A DNA stretch of 64,000 bases from Amoeboaphelidium protococcarum. Lineage: Eukaryota; Aphelidiomycota; Aphelidea. Positions 13,151-22,318 of the stretch are shown here, piece by piece. How positions within the stretch are numbered: position 1 is the first letter of the stretch; every line of letters begins with the position of its first letter. The stretch spans positions 372,001 through 436,000 of the forward strand of contig JALECJ010000005.1 of assembly GCA_023515745.1 (NCBI GenBank). Direction: 5' to 3'. Made by a program: the position numbers and the translations under genes. The notes beneath the pieces are model-generated. The model saw only the letters and a list, made by a program, of their open reading frames with translations, did not search any database and had not been told where the DNA came from.

Positions 13151-13774
13151 TCATTTTTATTCACAAAAGTGCTTCTTGACTGCACGTATTAACTCACCAT
13201 GGATCACTGTCAACTCATCGTCCTATCCAGATAATCCAATTCCAAGATCAATCTTCAAATCCGCCGTAGCTACAAATAGTTGTCGAACTTTCTATCGCGC
13301 CATAGGATCTCTACTCAATGCCTGACCCAATTTCTGACACAAGTTTTAGTCACCACCCACAATACTTATGGAGCTGCCGCCGTATTGCGCGTAAGTTGAC
13401 GGTGAGCCAGACATTAAAGTCAATGACAGATCCTTGAGATCAGGCTTGTTAATATTATTTGCATTATCACCGTTTTCCTTCTGACCAGTCAACTGTACCC
13501 AGAACGACTATGAGCCCATTTCAATTATACATACGGCAAACTCCAAATCTCTTACACTTGATCTGAATTACAGCTCCTATACAATACCCGCTGTCATTCT
13601 TTCTTCTAATCGCGTCATTTGACTTTGAGAAACTTTTGAATGATTCCTGGATGATTGAAAAGTAATCTGTTCGCTAAATTAACAACTGCGGTATTCTCTC
13701 TTTCGAGTCAAAGGCGATCCTCTCAAAGTTCCTCTTTATTTCTTTAGCTGATTGTTGTTGGCGATCTGACATTG
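13151..13774 (-). CDS. PSMG4-like proteasome assembly chaperone
   Basis: 207 residues from ATG 13774 to TGA 13151. The conserved part is the C-terminal 150 residues. After RDLEFAVCIIEMGSQSFWVQ come DLKDLSLTLMSG, NLCQKLGQALSRD and RQLFVATADLKI, ending HGELIRAVKKHF. This is the order of strands and helices of PSMG4/Poc4, which dimerises with PSMG3 to help assemble the 20S alpha ring. The first 50 residues are basic and Ser-rich with no counterpart in animal PSMG4, so the true start may be the internal ATG at 13618. It lies tail-to-tail with Nca2, 48 bases apart. Confidence 0.6.
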
Positions 13775-13812
13775 CGCAATAATAATAATATTTAAATAAT
13801 CATAGAATAGAG

Positions 13813-14463
13813 ATGGATGATTTTTAAAGTTTAGTCTTGATTTTAATAGTTGCGGTGATAATCTATAAAGTGTTACAGAGAACTAATACACATAACAATG
13901 ATAATCGCTCAAGTGCTGCTGTGCGGTCCACATCTGCGGCAAGGCAGTCAATATAATCGTCGTCATCAAGACTAAGCAACAATGTTACCAAGTCTGTAAT
14001 TCTTACACCTGAATAAAGATAGATGGCGCAATAGATTTAAGAAATGTTCCCTGACTTGGATCCCGCTGCTATAGAAGAGTAACTGAAAGTGCAGAGGAAG
14101 TTTGATGCCGTGTTAGAGAGTGCACTATCTGGTCAGATTAGACAACGCTAGCGAGTCGCTTAATAACCAGAACTGTAGGGATTATAGTAGAATCATCGCG
14201 TTTAGTAATCTTCTCATTAATCTAATAATGATGGTAGTTATGAGTCCAAATTTTAAAACTGGAATGCTAATAATCGTAAGACTGATGGTAGCAGTGATGC
14301 AGATGAGGAGGAGGATATGTAAGAGCCACCACCAAAGATGGAATGGACTCAGGATTATGATGAACGGTAGCGGCGATATCAGCTGCATAAAAAGTGGATG
14401 GTATATTAGTCTAGGAAGCACTATATCTCAAGATAGAAGGGTAAATAGCCAATTGTATAGTGA
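13813..14463 (+). CDS. CUE-domain membrane protein, Cue1-like
   Basis: 216 residues. An N-terminal membrane anchor (SLVLILIVAVIIYKVL) and a Ser-rich linker lead to a CUE domain at about residues 75-110 with the key pattern QIQEMFPDLDPAAIEEQL and then FDAVLESALSG. CUE domains bind ubiquitin. The anchor-plus-CUE layout is that of yeast Cue1, which recruits the E2 Ubc7 to the ER for ERAD. The rest is Gln-rich, with many Gln written TAG/TAA. The stop lies 10 bases from the stop of the F-box gene on the other strand. Confidence 0.7.
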
Positions 14464-14473
14464 ACATTAATCT

Positions 14474-15865
14474 TCATTCAGGCGTACTTTCACTTTCTTA
14501 TGCTTTAGTATTATCAGTATCCACTTATCCTTTTCTAATAATGGTAAAGGCCAATTTATCTATAGCATTCTCCCATTTGAGATAACACCTGGAACTTTAA
14601 GGCTCATTCTTTACCAAGACACAATTACGGCGCACTGAATCGATTAAACTTTGCATTTCTTGGTGTTGAGCCTCTGCCATTATATTAATTCTCTTTAGCA
14701 GAAGTTTGCCTAGATCCGGAGTCACCTTGGCGTCTTCGTTGTCCTACTTTACTTGCGTTGATTAAGTCGGCATTTAGTCATTAGTATCTGCAGTAACATG
14801 TGTGTTAGATCCTAAGCCATCAAACAGATATACCATTGCACACAGTTGATCCATACTACTTGCGTCAATCTGATTAAATGATTCGCTGGCGTGCATGTAT
14901 AATGTGAAGCATCTCAGCACAATGTTGGACGACCTTGTGTTCAATTAAAAGCACTCAACCGTCTAGACATTGTATCGAGCAAGAAAGTCCTTCTAAAGCA
15001 CTTGGAAATCTTTATAAAACCTATTGTACACTTATGCATCAGAAGACAATAAAATTTCACAATCGGTATTCGGAAATGGGAAGCGTGGGGAGCAGTAGAC
15101 GTAATTTACCCGTATAAAGTATGCAGATTCGTACATTTGAACCACTTTAGACTTGCCTTCTGCTATTGGAACTACCACGTCACGACTCACTTGCTCTTGT
15201 AGTAATTCAAACTCACCCAATGCGTCCTTACGGGCTTTGACATAAAACAAGCCTGGAGGTTATTTAACATCGATATTCACCGATATCGAGTCTTTATCAT
15301 TATATTTAAAGTGAGCGGTCCTGGTGAATGCTGATTCCAAACAGACTGAGACGTATCGCTCCAAGTCAACTATGGGCGTGACTCGTATTTAGTTCTTCTT
15401 GTAGTCCACAGGTATGTACTTGAACCACTTCACATCAGCCATATATTGCAGACATTGCAGAGGTACTATGGATTGATAATGTGACAGTGCAGAGTTAGGA
15501 GGTGAAAATACGATACGATGTTCAGGCATGATACGATGTTCAGGCATCTACGCAGCAATCGGAATGTTTTACATCCCATGTTATTATTACTATTATTATT
15601 ATTATTATGTTTAATTGAAACGATAGTCTGGTGATGATGAGTCTTGGCTAAAGCGAGATTTGTACTCTGGCTAGATTTTAAAGTCAATATTGAGCTTGTA
15701 CCAGCATAACCACTTGGCCAAAGATTGCATAGATAGTCTGTAAAATTGCTTATCTACAAGCAAAATTTGTACCAATTATCTTAACAGCATACCATTAACA
15801 GATACTGTAGAACCCACGCAGTAGACCAATATCTAATCCCAAAGCTCTTCCGGAAGTTCAATCAT
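14474..15865 (-). CDS. F-box protein with poly-Gln tract
   Basis: 463 residues (ATG 15865, TGA 14474). The N-terminus is an F-box: MIELPEELWDQILVY, then LLRQLVQILLVDKQFYRLSM and WLCWYK. F-box proteins link substrates to SCF ubiquitin ligases. A run of nine or so TAA/TAG codons (about 15580-15610) encodes poly-Gln. It is followed by a perfect tandem duplication of an 18-base unit giving PEHRIM-PEHRIV. The remaining 340 residues include VKWFKYIPVDYKKNQ and a second half of mixed helices and strands that I cannot assign; no WD40 or LRR is visible. Confidence 0.7.
15510..15548 (-). repeat. tandem duplication, 18-base unit, inside F-box gene
   Basis: Two adjacent identical copies of an 18-base unit (ATGATACGATGTTCAGGC on the + strand) inside the F-box coding frame. 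Six whole codons per unit keep the frame open, so the protein carries PEHRI twice. Confidence 0.85.
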
Positions 15866-17221
15866 AGTTTAAGAAATTGCTCACCAATTAGTATCAGTGA
15901 ATCAAGAAGATATAGAGAGAGTCAATGGCTAATAAGAGTGAAGCAAATACAAATATTGTTTAGAAATATGAAATGAAACAGAATTAACGCAAGTAATCTG
16001 ACCGATAATTGAAGTGCTCAAGTCGTTTGATTAAAACAGAAAAGAGTGTGCAATATGGATTAAGTCTATTTGAATGCAACATCAGTCGAATTGAGACCGA
16101 CTTGCATAAGTGTAGAGATTGCTGTCCTATAACAATGTTAGAAAGAATAAACCGAATGATGAGTGCATTTATGAACAGTGTCTCGACGACGACAATGGCG
16201 TGACGGGAGCATTAGCCGGCGTGTGTATTTTGATAAAACGTTAGTCCCCAAATGCCCGGCGCGATTGTATAGGAGAAGTACACTTTAACACATGACGCCC
16301 GACTGTATGGGAAATATTATGAATCCTAATCGTAAGGCGAAGGGCATTTCTAGAGCTGATCAAATGCTGTCCAATTAGCGCGGAATTTTCTATACTCATA
16401 GAAACAGAATGATGACCAAACACAAATACAGTGACGATACTGAATACGCATTAAACATATTAATATACTCGTGTTGTTTGTGAATTCAAGAGATTCAAAA
16501 GGATTAGAATGGGCCATTAAGAGAGCGGGAGAAGCAAAAACTAAGCCACCTGATCCTAACCTTTCTGCAAGTAAACATCATATATTTTGATTTCACCTTT
16601 TAAGCAACATGAGATGAATAAGAGCAATGCAATGTACATAAAGTTAATATCTAACCATGGTTCAGCGAGCGATTATCTTCATAAATGCCAAAGCAACATC
16701 CGAGTCAGGCTTGTCATTCTGTACCAGGCAATTGTACGCGTTCAACAAGATATCCTTATTGGGATAATGATCATGCACCGCAGCATTTCGACCAGACGGA
16801 GATTTCAAAAGAACTGAGCGCATTTAATGCCAAATAAACCAAGGACGAGTCGCGAGTTTACTGGGCGAGTCCCGAGACCGACCGGACCCAATCACACTGA
16901 ACAAACAAAGCGAGCAAGACTCGGGTCTCCGTAATTTATCCAGATAAATATCGATTATCTACGGATAAATACTTGTTTCGCTCAGCTTGCTTTCCTAGCT
17001 TAATTGTATGTTAGATGCAGAGTTTACTCTTGACACACCTTGATAATCAACGACTATTTATACAGCTGAAAACAACGATAAATGGAACCTACAATTTAAT
17101 TTGCCTTTAAGAATATAGTACTGAACTTTTACATCCCATTTAGTATCCGTCGCTTTATCAACAGTACACTGTATCGTATGTCCCTTTCTCCTTTTTTTCT
17201 TTTATTCACTTAACATTGAAA
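15866..17221. other. gene-poor region, unresolved short ORFs, Crypton upstream flank
   Basis: Conflicting open frames overlap on both strands: two + strand frames around 15925-16483, a long minus frame (about 16550 to 15890) without TGA but with odd, Cys/Phe-rich composition, and a 53-residue minus frame near 16824 starting MRSVLLKSPSGRN. None matches a family I know and no clear GTANGT...TGTAG intron connects them. From 16840 to 17220 is a GC-richer stretch with inverted GAGTCCCGAGAC/GACTCGGGTCTC-like motifs, then the leader of the Crypton gene. Confidence 0.4.
15925..16203 (+). CDS. small ORF ending at GCG-TGA-C
   Basis: 92 residues starting MANKSEANTNIVQKYEMKQN, Lys/Gln/Ser-rich with a Cys pair near the end (HKCRDCC). 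It ends at GCG TGA C (16198-16204). The +1 frame (16202-16483) stays open for about 93 codons directly after it, so a +1 frameshift would roughly double the product. GCG-UGA-C is the form of the frameshift site I recall for yeast ornithine decarboxylase antizyme. I do not see a convincing antizyme domain in the second frame, so function and reality are open. No Kozak or splice evidence. Confidence 0.3.
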
Positions 17222-19697
17222 ATGCCTCGCATAATTAAACGTCGTAGACTGGATCCGAGTAGTAGTAATTCTGACCACGCTAGAAGTAATTTATCTGAAT
17301 TGTTATCATCTAATGATGACTCCGATAGTAGTGAAGATGAGGAGAATCTAGGTAATACCGGCTCTGAAGCGCAATAGAGTCTTCCTGTGGATGTTGTTTA
17401 GATTCTATAGCAATTTTCATCGTAAGCTGCAGTATAAAGCGTGAATGACGGTAATCTCAGAGATATGGACTAATTGGTGAATACGAGTATTAGCACGCCA
17501 TCTGCGGAATAGATATTTAATGAGGTAATGAGGGCTGTATAGAACGATGTGTCGCGTAGCACACTAAAGACTTACAAAGGTCCTATGCAGTAGTACTTGG
17601 TGTGGTGCAATCAGTAGACTTTCCCTGATATGACTCGTTAATTAGTATCAGAGTAAAAGGTACTTGCTTTCATCCACACAGAGGTTGTTAATAGAGGTGA
17701 TTTAAGAGCCAATCAAACCAGATCTAGAGTTGGTCTGAAGACTGTTCAAAATGCAGTCAGTGCTTTAGTTCATCTATGGCAGCATCAAAAGAATCTGAAT
17801 GCGAACAACTTTCCTCATCCACGTGGGTCCGCTGTAAAATCCTACCTTAGGTATCTAAAGCGGCAGGAGAACGAAAAAAACCGCAGTGAGTTTAAAGATC
17901 GAGCTATTGGAACTGTAGCGGATGGTTACACCAATGATGCCTAGCTGTAATAGCTGGTTGATGTTCTTTTTGATTAGTAGTTTTAGTTTGGACCTGCTTT
18001 AAGAATGAGATCAATGATTCTGCTGTCGCACTTTGGAATGTTGAGAGGACAGAGTGTTCGAGCGTTCGAGTTTGCGGATTTGACAATGGTCGAAGATAAT
18101 GGCAACGGTGGTCGCAAAGTTGTTGCATTGATTCTACTCATTAATAACGGTAAGACTAATTATGTCAATAGATAGGAATACGCGTAAATGACAAGAGCCA
18201 GTAATGTAAATATTTGCCCCGTTAGTAGTTTGGCCGTATATCTGTTTTATCGGTTCAATGTGTCTCAATGTCTGTTTCCAGATTTGTCTATTCCGGAGGA
18301 GTGGTTCTAGCATAAAATATTCCCATCATCATTTAGGCGGCCAGAGTCTGAATTGTCTTATAATGCCCACAGAGACATGACGAAGAAGGTAATTTCTCTC
18401 TCAGGTATTAGTGCATCGAAAGTGACTCATCTTACTCGTAAATGTGCCGTCAACTCTGCGTAAGCATAGGAGATAGATTCTGGTCGATTAGCTGCGTAAG
18501 GGAGATGGTCGTCTGATGCTCTATCTAAATGTTATATGTCTGTTCAATGGGACAATTTGGTTAAATTGGCTGGCTTTAGTCGGAAGTCTTTATATGTCAT
18601 ACATCGCGCCTCTATTACACCTTCTCAAGAACTATAGATGTTAATTTATCCCTAGCTCAACTCTTACCTGCATCTCTTGGAAGATAACAATTAGACGTTG
18701 ACCACGAAGCTGTTCATTAAGACGATGCTCTATCTTAGAATAGTTCTTCTATAGGATGCTGCGTTATTGATGGAGTCCTATCCTTATTTAAGTCTCTGGA
18801 ATGAACCAGTTTTCTAAACCGATTAATTCCGATAATTTTCTTAGCAAGTCAAGGCTGCATGTCTGGATGCAGAGTTGTCTGGAAGTGAACTGCTTGATCG
18901 TCTGGCGCCTGAGTTGCAGAGAGTTACATAAAGTAATTTCGAGGAACTGAAATCTTAACTGAATAGTTAGAGTGCTATGCTGCAGAGTCTTAACAACAGC
19001 TTAATGCAGTCTCAGAATACTATATCTGATGTACTCCAGGGCAGAACTGCAATCCGTTTGAATGTTGATCAAGGTACCAGCTCGGCCGGCCAGCCCGCAC
19101 CCAATGGAGGTAATAACGCGGAGGATGATGACGCGGAGGTATTGGACTACAAGATGAATAGGTCAGTTGTCACAGTGAGTACTCTATGGTAGGAATGGAC
19201 CAGTGGCATTGCTGGCGGCCCTGCAGTGTAAGATTTGGAAGCTACGTTCGGAACGAAATGGCGTAAAGATTAAACTGAATCCAAATTTTTCAATCGCCGC
19301 AGGGTGATTATCGATGAGATTAAGCGCATGGTCAATGATAATGTAGCCTCTTGTGAATAGGAAGCTGTCAGGTTGCTCGAAATCAAAAGATCTTCCAATT
19401 TGTGGTCTCTTGATAAGTTGATGAAGAGCATCAAGTCGCCACACTGGTCTCTTTGATTCATGGCCATCAACAATATGAGAAGGACTGTGTTTTAATACTA
19501 TATGATTTTTTATACTTTTACCTTTGCTCACTTTTGAGATTTACATCTTTTCAAGTTAGGGAGTGAAGACAGATGTGTGGGTTGTTAAAAGCGCCCATAT
19601 GCGTATTAATGTCATATATGTGGGAGTGTTTGAAGTTAGAAATTTTTTCCGTCGCTCGATAATTCTGATCCGGGTCCGTTCCGCCCCCGCGACCGAG
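16840..19697 (+). mobile_element. Crypton DNA transposon (approximate limits)
   Basis: The recombinase ORF plus its flanks. Cryptons lack long terminal inverted repeats and end in short direct repeats that cannot be found by eye without an empty site. Both flanks contain short GC-rich motifs (GGGTCCG-like, at about 16875 in inverted form and about 19672) that might mark the ends, but this is weak. I set the limits at the gene-poor spacer on the left and the end of the next gene on the right. Confidence 0.45.
17222..19456 (+). CDS. Crypton tyrosine recombinase with GCR1-like C-terminal domain
   Basis: Intact 744-residue frame. An acidic Ser-rich N-terminus precedes the recombinase region at about residues 110-440, with a first catalytic Arg candidate in GMLRGQSVR (about 273), an H-x2-R box in THLTRKCAV (about 403) and a Tyr in SKCYMS (about 437) after GRWSSDALS. 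A leucine-rich coiled region follows. The last 100 residues form a GCR1_C-type DNA-binding domain: VVTVSTLWQEW, then FGTKWRKD, FFNRRRVIIDEIK and LWSLDKLM. This layout is that of fungal Cryptons, which move by circular intermediates using a tyrosine recombinase. Many Gln codons are TAA/TAG, so the element is adapted to the host code. No disabling stop was seen. Confidence 0.85.
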
Positions 19698-20240
19698 TCA
19701 GGACCCCTGGTAGAGATTGTTATTTATCTACAAAATATTTTTAGGAATACCGGTGTTTGCCAGGATCGAGCCCTCAGACGCACTGTTTAGCCCATTGTTC
19801 AGAGTAAAATCCTCAGGAATATCAGAGTCTTCAGTAAACATTTTCTCCATAAAATATACCTCTAACATCGTCATCAGAGCAACTTTAAATGAAAACAACT
19901 CCAGATTGCCAACTCCGGTAGTCAACTAATCGATACTATCTCGATATTCCTTGTTTATTAAGGATTAATCTTTCAACTATTCAAGTATCTTATTCATCTT
20001 TCCACTTTGATCTTTTAATATCTCATAAGTGGCAATAGGCTCCAATTTTATAAACTCATCTGCCGAGTATGGAAAGTGTTCATCCTCACGCGACTTTGCC
20101 AGCATTTGATCTCTCCAAACCTCCAATACTTTAACAGCATTATCAACTTCAGCTTACGGAGCTTCACGAATTTCGATGATTTCATATGGATGGTGCCTGT
20201 GTCTGCGATACTTGGGTGAAATATCGGCGTATGATGACAT
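19698..20240 (-). CDS. hypothetical protein, helical
   Basis: 180 residues, ATG 20240, TGA 19698. The N-terminus is MSSYADISPKYRRHRHHPYE. The middle is charged and probably helical (SGKMNKILEQLKDQSLINKE), with a hydrophobic helix (LFSFKVALMTMLEVYFMEKM). Gln is encoded by TAA/TAG, as in host genes. I do not recognise the family. It sits between the Crypton and the Rep fragment, with its last codons in a GC-rich patch. Confidence 0.5.
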
Positions 20241-20585
20241 CTTTAAACTTTAGTGAAGCCGAGCGCATTTGAAGTAATTAAAGAATATTGGCAAAGAAGT
20301 AGAAAGGAAAAGAAAAAGACAGAAAGAGTGGCTGTCCAATCACATTATGTGCCGAACCGAGGGATCGAGGCGTAGGCACTAAAAAGGCGTAAGCGAACAC
20401 GAGCGAAACCGGGGTATAGTGGCCCCGTTGAGCGCGCACAATTTTACTTTCTTCTTCACACCTAATGATTATTATTTCCAGTCTTGGGGACCCAGAAAGA
20501 CGAAAAATCAGATCAATTTTTTTATTATATTCAAGACAGCTCATACATACATACATACATACATACGTACATACATACATGTTAA
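20241..20585. other. intergenic, GC-rich patch and microsatellite
   Basis: Upstream of the minus-strand hypothetical gene there is a GC-rich patch (about 20335-20445) in otherwise AT-rich DNA, then a (CATA)n tract ending at the Rep fragment. Short + strand frames here are shadows of the repeat. No gene supported. Confidence 0.4.
20542..20581. repeat. (CATA)n microsatellite
   Basis: About ten tandem CATA units with one CGTA interruption, immediately next to the stop codon of the Rep-like frame. Confidence 0.9.
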
Positions 20586-21326
20586 TCACACGAGCACCCC
20601 TCTACCAATTTCGTCCACTCCGTCATATCCTGCTACAGCAGCCATTCGTTTAACCATTCTTTTGTATGGTCGGTCATAATGAACTATGGTGACTATTCTT
20701 AGGAATGCGGCTAGAGTTGTCTCATCTAAGTTGGGCCACCAATCTTTGGGATGCAGGTTTGAGGTTATGATTATTTCTCCGGCGCTTAAGGGATAACCTA
20801 CACCTTTTGTTTCTACGCAGCACTTGTACTTGTCACACCATTTTAGGTGGGAAATTCCAATTTCTCCTCTGAATTCATCGATTATAACTTTCTTTTCTCC
20901 TTTGTACCCATCCCAGAACTTTGTTATAGGGAGTTTATCATAGTACTCATCTCCCAGCTACTGTACTGCTCCAAAGGTTTTACCAGATCCTGATACTCCA
21001 TAGAAAACTTTGACTGATATGTTTGGTCTTGGTCTTGCTACCATGTGATCCAAACCTATACGTCTTATCTGGTTATAACATCTAATTCTTATGTCAGCTG
21101 GAATTTAATCCACCTCTCCTTGGACAGCCTAGTTCCAGATTTGGTTCCAGTCTTCTTGTCTATTTCTTTGAACTGGTCTTTGCCCCATTCCAAATTAAGC
21201 ACCTAGTACTCTGCTTTCTTTCTTCCAGACGTAGTCATCTGCAGCTTGGCTTCTTGAAGGTTTTAGGTGGGCTTGCTTAAGAAAGAATGTCTTAGCTTTA
21301 AAAAGGTAACCTTCTTCTCCAAAGAA
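20586..21326 (-). pseudogene. CRESS-type Rep fragment, helicase half intact, N-terminus missing
   Basis: A 246-codon frame open from 21326 to TGA at 20586. The superfamily 3 helicase of CRESS-DNA Rep proteins is complete: Walker A GVSGSGKT, Walker B-like KKVIIDEFRG, motif C IIITSN and a following basic tail. Upstream, a YVWKKES box fits the Rep endonuclease motif with the catalytic Tyr. The rest of the HUH endonuclease domain is absent: the frame meets TGA at 21327 and further TGAs upstream. The first in-frame ATG (21188) is past the Tyr box. At least four in-frame TAA/TAG codons are present, while Arg is mostly AGA, unlike nearby genes. Most likely an endogenous viral element or related replicon; a domesticated helicase is possible. 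Confidence 0.75.
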
Positions 21327-21329
21327 TCA

Positions 21330-22318
21330 AATTTCAAGTCGTACTAGATTCCAAAAATTCGTCGACTTTCATACCAATCAGCCAATTCAGTCCTGTGAAT
21401 GACACTTCCAGCCAAACTCTCAACATGACGGTAATAGCACCTTTATTCAAGAACTTGGATTAATTACGGATTCTTCTTGAGTTGTAGTTCACTTGACGTA
21501 TAGCAGATTCATATACGGGTCGCCCTGTCGCGCTGCGTCCATGAGCCGCTTTGTTGGGTAATAGTGAAGTAGCTTGACGCCACCGACATCATGTGATATC
21601 GGTGAGTCAGCACGCGTTCGCTCAACTCGAGTTCATCGGCTACATCTCATTAAAGAAGTGAACATAGTTGAACTAATATATTCATAAATCACTATTTCCC
21701 GTTAAGCAACAACCTTACACGCTTTTCGTTGTGGGTCAACAGGAACTAAACCTGTTAGTCAGCATGTCGGGGTCGTTGCTTTTTATCTTCTTTGGCTTGA
21801 GCCAATTTACGGATAACAGGAAGGCTCTTTTCGAAGCGTCCTCTACCTTCAGTATTACAATGTTTCCTAATAAAAAACAATTGGTACCTAGATTAAAAAT
21901 ATTCTATGTTTTCAAGAGGAGAAAAAAAATCTATTCCGCAAGAGTATATGATGGTATCAATCAGGTTTTATTGATCGCCTAAGAAACGACAGTGATTCGA
22001 AGATGCGAATAGCCTATGGTTGGGGAATGATCTTCTTGTACTGTACTACTTCTAATGAAACACATATTGACTTATATCTGATTTAAGGCCTCGTTATTGT
22101 TGTCAACATCTTCATGACCATAAGATCTTTCGCAGCAATGAGTCATAACGGAAAAGCTCGGGTGAGACTGCCTTTGTTTGATCTCGGAATCATCTTGGAT
22201 TGTTTCAACTTTTGATTTCATATCTGCTGGCAAGTTCTTCTTCTTTGTGGAAAGCATTTTGGTTATAATTTCAAATTGTTATTTTAATCACGGCATACTA
22301 GGTATATCGACAGAAAAT
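21330..22318. other. gene-poor spacer between Rep fragment and ABC transporter
   Basis: Directly upstream of the Rep fragment a different minus frame (about 21541 to 21327) reads like ordinary protein (contains SSELQLKKNPQLIQVLEQ) but has no ATG. An imperfect inverted repeat CACCGACATC/GATATCGGTG lies at about 21583-21606. A + frame without an early ATG (21731-22032) and a minus frame (21961-22257) overlap. Only the last is listed separately. Confidence 0.35.
21961..22257 (-). CDS. small hypothetical protein
   Basis: 98 residues starting MLSTKKKNLPADMKSKVETI, charged, with one CC pair, ending in TGA at 21961. No family recognised. It overlaps an opposing open frame, so it may be chance. It lies head-to-head with the ABC transporter, 60 bases apart, which would suit a shared promoter if real. 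Confidence 0.3.

Noticed and set aside
16840-19720. GC-rich GGGTCCG motifs on both sides of the Crypton as terminal repeats
   Set aside because: Similarity is only a few bases, in inverted orientation, and Cryptons are not expected to have TIRs.
21850-21858. CAGTATTAC, matching the CRESS origin nonanucleotide pattern, near the Rep fragment
   Set aside because: No flanking stem and 500 bases from the fragment; a 9-mer with two free positions is expected by chance.
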